Part shown: positions 34,165 to 42,378 of the stretch, piece after piece | Layout of the letters: the number at the start of each line of letters is the position of its first letter | Position numbering within the stretch: position 1 is the first letter of the stretch | From: Methylophaga sp. | Lineage (GTDB): Bacteria; Pseudomonadota; Gammaproteobacteria; Nitrosococcales; Methylophagaceae | Length of the DNA stretch: 64,000 nucleotides | Assembly: GCA_002696735.1 (NCBI GenBank) | Contig: NZSL01000013.1 | Coordinates: 149,633-213,632, forward strand | Direction: 5' to 3' | Program-made: the position numbers and the translations under genes | Notes under the pieces: model-generated | The model's database searches: none | Told to the model about the DNA's origin: nothing | The model's input: the letters and a program-made list of their open reading frames with translations, nothing else

Positions 34165-35800
34165 CCTCAGAACTCTGTTTATTTTTGGCCTGTTAATTGT
34201 TTCTCTGTTGTTGTGGGAAGCCTGGCAAAATGACTATGTGCGCCCGCAACAGGTTGCAACGCAAAATAACGCAGACCAGCCTGCTTCAGAAAACGCCCAG
34301 TCGCAGGATGACTTACCCGAGTTACCAACAGATACTGCAGATGGCTTGCCTGCAATGCCGGAAAGCGAACAAGCCACAGCGACTTCAGCTAATCAGCTCC
34401 GTGTAAAAACCGATGTAATTGAAGCGACAATTGATTTACGTGGGGCGGATATCCGTGAACTGGCATTATTACAATATCCTGTTGATGTAGATTTGCCTGA
34501 TGAGCCAGTACAGCTTTTAAATGACAGTCGTAAGAATTTCTTTGTTACTCAATCAGGTTTACGAGCCGAAGGCTCGGCACCGACACATTATGAAACCTAT
34601 ACTGCGGAAAAATCCGAATATGTTATGGGGGAGAATGAAAATAGTCTGAGCGTTCCGATGCGTTGGGAATCTGATAACGGGCTGACCGTGATTAAAACCT
34701 ATACTTTTACCCGTGACAGTTACCTGGTAGATGTCACTTATCAGATAGAAAACCAGTCTGGCGAACGTTTTGCTGCTTATCCCTATGCACAATTTAATCG
34801 TAATCAACCTGAAGACGATAGTTTCATGATCTATACCTATACGGGTGCTGTTTTTTCCAGTCCGGGTAATGAATACGAAAAAGTGGATTTTGGTGAACTG
34901 GAAAAAAATGATTTTCGTCGTGATGTGAATGGTGGCTGGGCGGCGATGATTCAACATTATTTCGTGGCAGCCTTAATTCCTGCTGAACCATTACAGGAAA
35001 TCAGTCTTTACGGTAAAGCGATAAACAACACTAATTATACGGCCGGTATCCGTTTTCCTGCGGTAGTCGCCGAAAATGGTGAGCAAGCTCAGGCCTCTTA
35101 TCAGATTTACCTTGGTCCAAAAGAACATCAACGTCTTGAGCCAATTGCAGATAATCTGGATTTGACCGTTGATTACGGTATTCTGACCATTATTTCCAAG
35201 CCGTTATTTATCGTCATGGAATGGCTACATAAATTAACGGGCAACTGGGGCTGGTCCATTGTATTACTGACCATTCTGATCAAACTGGCGTTTTATAAAC
35301 TGTCAGCAGCCAGTTACCGTTCGATGGCGTCAATGCGTAAATTGACACCCAAGCTGGCCACACTGAAAGAACGCTACGGTGATGATAAGCAAAAATTCAA
35401 TCAGGCAATGATGGATTTGTATCGCACCGAGAAAATTAATCCGCTGGGTGGTTGTTTGCCGATTCTGGTGCAGATGCCGGTCTTTTTGGCTTTCTATTGG
35501 GTCTTAGTGGAAAGTATTGAACTGCGTCAAGCCGATTTCATCCTGTGGATTAATGATTTGACGGCAATGGATCCCTATTTTGTCTTACCAGTGCTGTTTG
35601 GTTTATCGATGTGGTTCCAGCAAAAGCTGAATCCGATGCCTCAGGATCCGGCGCAGGCGATGATGATGAAGATCTTTCCGATTGTCTTTACCGTCTTTTT
35701 TGCTTTCTTCCCGGCAGGTCTGGTGCTTTACTGGGTGGTCAACAACCTTCTATCAATAGCTCAGCAGTGGTATATCACTCGTAAAATGGGTGCGTTGTAA
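34157..35800 (+). CDS. yidC: Membrane protein insertase YidC
   Basis: 547 residues, the usual gammaproteobacterial length. An N-terminal membrane helix, a large periplasmic beta-sandwich (about 60-340) and five C-terminal helices with the conserved insertase core (MEWLHKLTGNWGWSIVLLTI; INPLGGCLPILVQMPVFLAF). It inserts inner-membrane proteins, alone or with SecYEG. The gene overlaps yidD by 8 nt and is followed 58 nt later by mnmE. Confidence 0.97.
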   Translation: MDNLRTLFIFGLLIVSLLLWEAWQNDYVRPQQVATQNNADQPASENAQSQDDLPELPTDTADGLPAMPESEQATATSANQLRVKTDVIEATIDLRGADIRELALLQYPVDVDLPDEPVQLLNDSRKNFFVTQSGLRAEGSAPTHYETYTAEKSEYVMGENENSLSVPMRWESDNGLTVIKTYTFTRDSYLVDVTYQIENQSGERFAAYPYAQFNRNQPEDDSFMIYTYTGAVFSSPGNEYEKVDFGELEKNDFRRDVNGGWAAMIQHYFVAALIPAEPLQEISLYGKAINNTNYTAGIRFPAVVAENGEQAQASYQIYLGPKEHQRLEPIADNLDLTVDYGILTIISKPLFIVMEWLHKLTGNWGWSIVLLTILIKLAFYKLSAASYRSMASMRKLTPKLATLKERYGDDKQKFNQAMMDLYRTEKINPLGGCLPILVQMPVFLAFYWVLVESIELRQADFILWINDLTAMDPYFVLPVLFGLSMWFQQKLNPMPQDPAQAMMMKIFPIVFTVFFAFFPAGLVLYWVVNNLLSIAQQWYITRKMGAL

Positions 35801-35858
35801 CCCTTTCAGCAGGATAAGCAGAACTCCACTGTTTACAGCTAAGTAAACAGAGTTATTT

Positions 35859-37217
35859 ATGACAGAGCATTACACCGACACTATCGTAGCCATTGCCACT
35901 GCGCCCGGCCGCGGTGGTGTCGGTGTTGTGCGTTTATCCGGCCCTGAAAGTGCTCAGATAGCCGAGCAAATCTGCGGCAAACTGGCACAAACCCGTCAGG
36001 CAAAATTCACCCACTTTCGAGCAGCCGATAAAGAAATTATCGACAGTGGCATTGCGTTGTATTTTGCCGGACCCGCCTCGTTTACCGGTGAAGATGTCAT
36101 CGAGTTGCAGGGGCATGGCAGTCCATTGGTGATGGCTAGACTATGTCAGCGAGCAGTTGAACTGGGTGCCAGAATGGCTAGGCCCGGAGAGTTTTCTGAA
36201 CGCGCATTTCTCAATGGCAAGATGGATCTGGCACAGGCTGAAGCCGTTGCAGATTTAATTGAAAGCTCAACCGAACTGGCTGCTCGTAGTGCAATGCGTT
36301 CGTTGCAGGGGGAATTTTCCAAAAAGGTTAATGACTTCTTGCAAGAACTGACCTATTTAAGAATGTTTGTTGAAGCCTCCATTGATTTTGCCGATGAAGA
36401 AATCGATTTCCTCGGTGAAGCTCAGGTGGATAAACAATTACAGCAACTACTGGCAACCCTGGCAGGTATTCAAGGCAGTGCCCGACAAGGCCGCTTATTA
36501 CGCGAGGGCATCAGTGTGGTGTTGGCCGGACAGCCCAATGCTGGCAAATCCAGTCTGCATAATCGGCTGGCGGGCCATGATGCAGCTATTGTGACTGAAG
36601 TAGCCGGTACAACTCGTGATGTATTACGAGAGCAAATTCATTTGGGCGGTTTGCCACTGCGTATTTCCGATACTGCCGGCCTGCATGATGCCACCAGTGA
36701 TATCGTTGAGCTTGAAGGTATCCGCAGAACGCAGAACGAATTGGCACAAGCTGATCATATTCTGCTATTAATTGATGATAAGCTTGGCATGACGGAACAG
36801 GATACAAAAATCCTTTCTGCTTTACCGAGCGATAAATCATTTACCTTGATTCGAAATAAGATCGACCAAAGCGGCCATGCTGCTGAAATAACGAATGAAA
36901 ATGGCATATCAGTGATCTATCTATCCGCAAAAAGTGGCGAAGGGATGGATTTGCTGACACATCATTTATGCGAGGTAGTAGGTTTTCATCCGGAAGAAGA
37001 AGGGGTGTTTATGGCGCGTCGTCGACATCTGGATGCTTTGCAGCGCGCTCAACAAGCCATTGAAGCAGGCTATGACTGTCTGACAGGTATGGGCGCGGGT
37101 GAATTACTCGCGGAAGAACTGCGTATTGCTCAGTCTGCTCTGGGAGAGATTACCGGGACATTCACGACTGAAGACTTACTAGACCGCATCTTCTCCAGTT
37201 TTTGTATTGGTAAATGA
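35859..37217 (+). CDS. mnmE: tRNA modification GTPase MnmE
   Basis: 452 residues. With MnmG it makes the 5-carboxymethylaminomethyl group on U34 of several tRNAs. It has the N-terminal tetrahydrofolate-binding domain (TIVAIATAPGRGGVGVVRLS), a helical domain and an embedded G domain with GQPNAGKSS (Walker A), DTAG and NKID motifs; the protein ends with the catalytic C-I-G-K. Its partner mnmG is not in the window. Upstream is the yidC cluster; a Hen1-like methyltransferase gene follows 18 nt later and may share the transcript. Confidence 0.97.
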   Translation: MTEHYTDTIVAIATAPGRGGVGVVRLSGPESAQIAEQICGKLAQTRQAKFTHFRAADKEIIDSGIALYFAGPASFTGEDVIELQGHGSPLVMARLCQRAVELGARMARPGEFSERAFLNGKMDLAQAEAVADLIESSTELAARSAMRSLQGEFSKKVNDFLQELTYLRMFVEASIDFADEEIDFLGEAQVDKQLQQLLATLAGIQGSARQGRLLREGISVVLAGQPNAGKSSLHNRLAGHDAAIVTEVAGTTRDVLREQIHLGGLPLRISDTAGLHDATSDIVELEGIRRTQNELAQADHILLLIDDKLGMTEQDTKILSALPSDKSFTLIRNKIDQSGHAAEITNENGISVIYLSAKSGEGMDLLTHHLCEVVGFHPEEEGVFMARRRHLDALQRAQQAIEAGYDCLTGMGAGELLAEELRIAQSALGEITGTFTTEDLLDRIFSSFCIGK

Positions 37218-37235
37218 TCTTTTTGCAGGCATGTC

Positions 37236-37850
37236 ATGTTCCCAAATCAAGACACCCAAATCAGTGATTTGCATGAAGTACGGCATCAACATATCCTCAA
37301 ATTAGTTCAGCAAAGCGGGGTCAAACAGCTTTTGGACTTAGGCTGTGGCTCAGGTACTTTTCTGTGGCAGCTGTTAAATGAAACGCAGATTGAGCAGGTT
37401 ATTGGTGTTGAACAATCCAGCTTATCTATTCTGCAGGCGCGTGAAAAACTGGCAGCATACCTTCAGCAAACTCCATCTAGAATAAGGTTAATTAACGCAT
37501 CATATGCTGAACCGCATCCAGAGCTTTATGGTTTTCCGCTGGCAGTGATGATTGAGACCATTGAGCATATTGAGCCGAGACTGTTATCCAAGGTTGAACA
37601 AAATGTTTTTGCAGTGATGCGTCCAAAACAAATCATACTGACAACACCTAACTACGAATACAATCCGCTATACGGGCTATATCCCGGACAGTTTCGGGAT
37701 CCGGATCATCAGTTTGAATGGACTCGGCAGAAATTTCAGCAATGGGCCAGAGGCGTTGCTGCCCGTCATAATTATGAAGTACATTTTTCAGGAATTGGGC
37801 AGGCAGATCTGCAATTAGGTTCACCCACCCAGATGGCAGTATTTCACTAG
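37236..37850 (+). CDS. Stand-alone Hen1-type RNA 3'-terminal methyltransferase
   Basis: 204 residues that align over their full length with the catalytic domain of Hen1 (HENMT1) enzymes, which 2'-O-methylate the 3'-end of RNA. The SAM site is LLDLGCGSGTFLWQLL (32-47). The Hen1-specific metal ligands are E107, E110, H111 (IETIEH) and H158 (DPDHQFEWTR), with spacing like the human enzyme; TTPNYEYN and a HNYEVHFSGIG segment also match. Bacterial Hen1 proteins usually carry an extra N-terminal domain and sit beside Pnkp in an RNA-repair pair; neither is here. It lies 18 nt after mnmE. The stop TAG is formed by the left end of an inverted-repeat element. Confidence 0.85.
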   Translation: MFPNQDTQISDLHEVRHQHILKLVQQSGVKQLLDLGCGSGTFLWQLLNETQIEQVIGVEQSSLSILQAREKLAAYLQQTPSRIRLINASYAEPHPELYGFPLAVMIETIEHIEPRLLSKVEQNVFAVMRPKQIILTTPNYEYNPLYGLYPGQFRDPDHQFEWTRQKFQQWARGVAARHNYEVHFSGIGQADLQLGSPTQMAVFH

Positions 37851-37896
37851 GGCTTGTTGATCTTTCATCTCAAAATAGAGGCGGAGATGAAACCTA
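37848..37896. repeat. Inverted-repeat element, mini copy (49 bp)
   Basis: TAGGGCTTGTTGATCTTTCA at the left end matches the full elements. The inside is reduced to a hairpin, TTTCATCTC with GAGATGAAA, and the right arm has lost about 11 bp before CCTA. It directly adjoins the methyltransferase gene and supplies its TAG stop; the hairpin could end that transcript. Confidence 0.7.
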
Positions 37897-38019
37897 GGTC
37901 TGAAACTCAACTGTCATGGAATTGCCACTCAAATGCCATAGTCTGAGAAGCATGATATCGTCTTGCGTTACAATGTTTAACCATTCCCTTAGGCAAACCC
38001 AAACTAAATAGGAGCCAGC

Positions 38020-38973
38020 ATGCTACGCCTATACAAAATTGCTCATGGCTTAATTAAGGAAATCAAAGTTGAAGGCGAGGTATTGGGGCATCATTTAAAA
38101 GAAGCCGACTGGATAGATGCGTTGGAGCCCGATGATGATGAACGCGCATTACTCGCGACTTTGTTCAGCGATGAAGTACCCGATGTCGATGATGTAGAAG
38201 AAATTGAAGCCTCGGCTCGGTGCTTTACCGATCAGGATGGTCTGCATGTGCATTCATTATTTCTGGGTTACTCAGAAGGGCGACATCACACGGTTTCGGT
38301 CGCGTTTATTTTACAGCCGGATAGACTTATTGCCATTCGTGATGGTGAATTAAGTGATTTTCGATTATTACGGATGCGAGCTCGCCGTGGGCAGGTGAGT
38401 TGTGAGACGCCGACGGATTTACTGATCACCCTGTTGGAACAAAAAGTCGAAAATCATGCCGATAATCTGGAAGATATACATCGCCAGCTAGAACGGGTCA
38501 GCCATCTGGTTTTAGAAGATGAAAGTGCTGATCTGGAAGATGCCATCAGTCAGTTAGCGCGTTTGGAAGACAGTAACGGAAAGATCCGTTTATGTTTAAT
38601 GGATACCCAACGTGATATTTCTTTTTTGTTGCGTCACTTACGAGAGCCGGGTGCATCACGGGAAACCTTATATGAGATATTGCGAGATTTGGAGACATTG
38701 ATGTCGCATACGACATTTTTATTCGATAAGATAAATTTCTTGATGGATTCCACTCAGGGGTTTATCAATATCCAACAGGCACAGATCATTAAAACGTTCT
38801 CGATTGCCGCGGTGGTGTTTCTACCACCAACATTGATTGCCAGCATTTATGGAATGAACTTTAAATATATGCCGGAGCTGGATTGGAGCTTCGGTTATCC
38901 ATTTGCTATTGGTCTGATGGTGGCAGCAGGCATGGCGCCCTACCTTTATTTCAAACGTAAAGGCTGGTTGTAA
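38020..38973 (+). CDS. CorA-family divalent metal ion transporter
   Basis: 317 residues: a cytoplasmic funnel domain (1-250) with a long helical stalk and two C-terminal membrane helices (about 258-280 and 292-311). The ion-selectivity motif GMN is at 278-280 (YGMNF). CorA pentamers carry Mg2+, some members Zn2+ or Co2+; the sequence does not decide which. AGGAG precedes the ATG. A 170-bp gap upstream holds a mini inverted-repeat element and presumably its promoter. gloA follows 22 nt later. Confidence 0.92.
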   Translation: MLRLYKIAHGLIKEIKVEGEVLGHHLKEADWIDALEPDDDERALLATLFSDEVPDVDDVEEIEASARCFTDQDGLHVHSLFLGYSEGRHHTVSVAFILQPDRLIAIRDGELSDFRLLRMRARRGQVSCETPTDLLITLLEQKVENHADNLEDIHRQLERVSHLVLEDESADLEDAISQLARLEDSNGKIRLCLMDTQRDISFLLRHLREPGASRETLYEILRDLETLMSHTTFLFDKINFLMDSTQGFINIQQAQIIKTFSIAAVVFLPPTLIASIYGMNFKYMPELDWSFGYPFAIGLMVAAGMAPYLYFKRKGWL

Positions 38974-38995
38974 AATCTTCATAGGAGTAACACAG

Positions 38996-39550
38996 ATGAG
39001 TCGACATTTTGATAAAGCAGAGGGTTTGAGTGAAACGCATGATCCGGCCACACATGATTATGTGTTTAACCAAACAATGTTCCGCATTAAGGATCCAAAA
39101 CGTACCCTGAAGTTTTATTCTGAAGTGATGGGTATGACACTTATCAAACGTTTTGATTTTCCGGAAATGCAGTTCACCTTATATTTCATGGCGGCTATTT
39201 CACCGGAGCAGCGGCAGGATTGGTCGGACGATAATGATGAGCGCATCAAACAAACCTTTGCCCGTCCAGCTATGCTTGAATTAACCCATAACTGGGGTGA
39301 TGAAGACAAAGATGAGGTGGCTTATCATAACGGTAATAGTGACCCACGGGGCTTTGGTCATATTGGCTTTGCCGTTCCCGACATTGATGCTGCCTGCGCG
39401 CGCTTTGAGGAGTTTGGCGTTCCATTTGTCAAACGCCCTAATGATGGCAAGATGAAAGGTATCGCGTTTATTCAGGATCCAGATGGCTACTGGATAGAAA
39501 TATTTACCCCTGATCGTCAGCCGAATTTGCTGAAAGATCATCTTGCTTAA
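38996..39550 (+). CDS. gloA: Lactoylglutathione lyase (glyoxalase I)
   Basis: 184 residues, the longer form of glyoxalase I related to the human and Pseudomonas putida enzymes rather than the 135-residue E. coli form. It isomerises the methylglyoxal-glutathione adduct to S-lactoylglutathione. Metal ligands Q26, E95, H122 (GFGHIGF) and E168 (DGYWIEIF) are all present; the longer form usually uses zinc. AGGAG precedes the ATG. The last 47 nt overlap the convergent GGDEF gene. Confidence 0.93.
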   Translation: MSRHFDKAEGLSETHDPATHDYVFNQTMFRIKDPKRTLKFYSEVMGMTLIKRFDFPEMQFTLYFMAAISPEQRQDWSDDNDERIKQTFARPAMLELTHNWGDEDKDEVAYHNGNSDPRGFGHIGFAVPDIDAACARFEEFGVPFVKRPNDGKMKGIAFIQDPDGYWIEIFTPDRQPNLLKDHLA

Positions 39551-40910
39551 GTTCTTCAGTTTTAGTTGAGCCGCTTCCAAGTGGTGGGCTGGCAAAAACC
39601 TGGATTCTATCAGGCAGCTTTTTAGCCTCGTACATTGCCTCATCGGCATATCGCACCAGTTGCATGGCATTACTGCCATGCAACGGATATACCGCGATGC
39701 CAATACTGACGCCGATATGCAGGATTTTGCCGTCCACTTCATATGGCAGGCTCAGACACTCGCAGATTTTTTCGGAGGTCTGCTGAGCATTGGCAACATG
39801 ATGAATATTTTGAAGTAAAACGACAAATTCATCACCGCCAATACGTCCGACAATATCTGCCCCACGTAAACATTGTCGAATACGGTTGGCAACCTGTTGC
39901 AGTAGTAAGTCACCGCTAGCGTGTCCATGCTGATCATTGACCGGCTTAAATTTATCCAAATCCAGAAATAATACTGCGAGGGCCTGTTTCTCACGCTCAC
40001 TTAATACAATGGCTTGATTTAGATGCTCGGTAAAGCTGGCACGATTGGGGAGGCCGGTCAGGGTGTCGTGATGCGCCATATGCGACATACGCTGCATCAT
40101 CAGTTTATGTTCAGAGATATCTCTGGCAATTCCGGTAAAGGAATCCACCTCGCCATTATTATCAAATAACGGTGCGGTATTACTGCGATGCCAGCACCAA
40201 TGCCCATTAAAATGTTTTATCCGGTACTCAATACCACTGTGTTTTTGTCGACTGAGAAGTACTTGCTGCAAAAAATTGTGGCAGGCCGAGACATCATCCG
40301 GATGAACAAATTGATCAAAATGTCGACCGATAACGTCACTAATTGGGTGACCAAGGATTTCGGTCCAATTGGGTGATACATAGGTAAGCAGGCCATCCAG
40401 CGACAATGAATAGATAATGTCATTGGCATTTTCAACAAAGGCCCTGAACTTTGACTCGCTTTCGTTCAGAGCTGTCTCGTAGCTTTTACGTTGCGTAATG
40501 TCATTACCATAGCCGGTCCAGACAATAGTGCCATCAGCTTCACGTATGGGAGTGTCATAGGCTTCAATCCAGATGGTATGGCCATTTTTAAGGACCATGC
40601 GAAATTCACTATGCCAGGCACTGGCGGTTTCAGCAGATTGAATGCTTTCATTGATGACCCGTTGATAATCATCCGGGTGAATCATTTTCAATAATACAGA
40701 GGCATCTTCAGCAACCTGTTGCTGGGTTACACCAAATAAAGCTTCTAATCGGGAGCTGGTGTAGGTGTATTGGAATTTACCGTCAGGGGTTAAACAAAGC
40801 TGATAAATAAAGCCGGGTAGATAAGATGAAACAGCACGTAAATGATTGAGCAACTCATTATCTGTTGAAGTGGACCGGCTCTGTTTGCCGTCGGGCGGGG
40901 AGTGCATCAT
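39504..40910 (-). CDS. PAS-PAS-GGDEF diguanylate cyclase
   Basis: 468 residues with two PAS domains (about 27-143 and 152-270, each ending in a PAC-like D-I-T/D-I-S-E-H motif) and a GGDEF domain (about 278-440). The active-site motif GGDEF is intact at 358-362, and an inhibitory RxxD site (R349-D352) is five residues upstream, so an active, product-inhibited c-di-GMP synthase is expected. No membrane helix or signal peptide is visible; the PAS domains should sense a cytoplasmic cue. Its 3' end overlaps gloA by 47 nt, tail to tail. Confidence 0.92.
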   Translation of the reverse strand: MMHSPPDGKQSRSTSTDNELLNHLRAVSSYLPGFIYQLCLTPDGKFQYTYTSSRLEALFGVTQQQVAEDASVLLKMIHPDDYQRVINESIQSAETASAWHSEFRMVLKNGHTIWIEAYDTPIREADGTIVWTGYGNDITQRKSYETALNESESKFRAFVENANDIIYSLSLDGLLTYVSPNWTEILGHPISDVIGRHFDQFVHPDDVSACHNFLQQVLLSRQKHSGIEYRIKHFNGHWCWHRSNTAPLFDNNGEVDSFTGIARDISEHKLMMQRMSHMAHHDTLTGLPNRASFTEHLNQAIVLSEREKQALAVLFLDLDKFKPVNDQHGHASGDLLLQQVANRIRQCLRGADIVGRIGGDEFVVLLQNIHHVANAQQTSEKICECLSLPYEVDGKILHIGVSIGIAVYPLHGSNAMQLVRYADEAMYEAKKLPDRIQVFASPPLGSGSTKTEELKQDDLSANSADDQG

Positions 40911-40997
40911 GCCTAGTTAACACCATTTATTTTTTATTTAATAATAGGCTGATGCGTTTACCCATTCAAGTATTTATGTGGCATAGCGCACAGAGGT

Positions 40998-41915
40998 TCA
41001 GTATTTCCAGGTTGCAGGAGGCTCACTTTTCAAATGTTCTATAAATACTCTGGTGCGCCTTGATAAATGTCCATAGGGATACATTAACCAGATCGGCAAA
41101 CTGGGACCATGCCAGTCCTCCAGGCAACGTTGCAATTTGACGGTGTGCTGACTTATGCTCAATTCAGCTAACCAGTTCGGATAAAGTCCCAACCCTTTAC
41201 CTCTAGCAATGGCATCAGCCTGCATGATGAATTGATCGGCTGAGATCTGGGATTGCTGTGGGGGTAATTGAAATGGTTTTTTATGAGGATGTTTTAATAG
41301 AATATTCTGTGTCGAGTGCTCCAGAGTATCAACCCATTTATGTTCAGTCAGTTGATGCGGGTGAAGGATTTCTCCTGCCTGTTGCAGATATTCCGGGCTG
41401 GCATAAATACCCTGTGAAAGCTGACCCAGACATTCATGGCGAAGACCATTCTCTGTTACGGGGCCCAGCCACAAAATGACTGATTCACCAACGGTGGCCT
41501 GAGGCAGGTTGAATCCGGTACGCATTTTAAGATGCAATTTTGGATGCTGCGTCATCAGCATTTCTACTTTCTCGCTAAGCCAGCGGCAGCTGAAAGCATT
41601 ATGAAAGGTGAAATCAAGCGTGCCACTTACCTCAAGTTGCAGAGCATCCAGTGCTAACTGACTTTGCTGGGCAAGATCGATAAATTGCTGACAATACTCG
41701 GCAAATATCTGGCCTGCCTGAGTTGGGATAAGTCGATTGGATTCCCGTCGAAGTAATTGCTGACCAACACGTTGTTCCAGTTGGCTGATACGTCTGCTTA
41801 ACGTGGATTTAGGAATAGCCAGTTGTTCTGCGGTAAACGTTAAACTGCCAGACCGAATGATTTCAACAAAGGCTGTCACCGCTCTCATATCTGGCAAAAC
41901 TGCACGATCATTCAT
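40998..41915 (-). CDS. LysR-family transcriptional regulator
   Basis: 305 residues with an N-terminal winged helix-turn-helix (about 10-70: FTAEQLAIPKSTLSRRISQL, then R-V-G-Q-Q-L-L-R-R) and a C-terminal substrate-binding domain. It resembles the subgroup with short effector domains that control oxidative or efflux genes, but no target is identifiable; the gene is between a GGDEF gene and a BCCT carrier with no divergent partner directly next to it. A Fur-box-like site lies 60-85 bp upstream. A start at 41888 is also possible. Confidence 0.88.
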   Translation of the reverse strand: MNDRAVLPDMRAVTAFVEIIRSGSLTFTAEQLAIPKSTLSRRISQLEQRVGQQLLRRESNRLIPTQAGQIFAEYCQQFIDLAQQSQLALDALQLEVSGTLDFTFHNAFSCRWLSEKVEMLMTQHPKLHLKMRTGFNLPQATVGESVILWLGPVTENGLRHECLGQLSQGIYASPEYLQQAGEILHPHQLTEHKWVDTLEHSTQNILLKHPHKKPFQLPPQQSQISADQFIMQADAIARGKGLGLYPNWLAELSISQHTVKLQRCLEDWHGPSLPIWLMYPYGHLSRRTRVFIEHLKSEPPATWKY

Positions 41916-41973
41916 ATGTAAGCCTGTTCAGGTTTATGCAACGTTGTGTTTATGATTCAATACTTTCCATTAC

Positions 41974-42000
41974 AAATAATAAGCATTATCATTTGCATTA
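41974..42000. promoter_or_regulatory. Fur-box-like site upstream of the LysR gene
   Basis: AAATAATAAGCATTATCATT, followed by TGCATT, closely matches the repeated A/T-rich hexamers of Fur operators (AATAAT...CATTATCATT). It could control the LysR gene to the left or a transcript to the right that would end at the terminator at 42239-42274. Confidence 0.6.
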
Positions 42001-42134
42001 AAGGTTTGGATTGTAATTGATTAAGTGAATGATCGCCAGGGATTGTATATTTTCATCTTCGAATAAGTCCCAGGCTGATGCGAAATTCACTTGGTTTAAG
42101 CATAAAGGGAGCTTGGTTAAGAAAGCATTAACAA

Positions 42135-42184
42135 TAGGGTCTGCTGATCTGTTATAGCTGTCTCTGAAAGATAAACAGACCCTA
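42135..42184. repeat. Inverted-repeat element, mini copy (50 bp)
   Basis: TAGGGTCTG at the left pairs with CAGACCCTA at the right; CTGATCTG and CTGAAAGATAAACAG inside match the element ends seen elsewhere. It lies in the 463-bp gap between the LysR and BCCT genes, which otherwise contains only a Fur-like site and a terminator. Confidence 0.6.
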
Positions 42185-42238
42185 GGCGCCTTATCTGAAG
42201 GTTTGAATTGTTCCCCAATTTATTGTTTGTTTGCCCTT

Positions 42239-42274
42239 TCCCGATGTTACTGCAAAGTGCATCGGGTTTTTTTT
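42239..42274 (+). terminator. Orphan rho-independent terminator
   Basis: CCCGATG (42240-42246) pairs with CATCGGG (42260-42266), followed by eight Ts. It is in plus orientation but no plus-strand gene lies upstream for several kilobases, so it may end a small RNA. Confidence 0.8.
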
Positions 42275-42378
42275 GTCTCTAAATCGTTGTGGATTTTTTA
42301 TTCATCTCGTTTTCATACTTTTCGTTAAGTTAATGAAAACCTAAAGCAGTGATGAAAAAGAAAGCACAACTAATTTCA

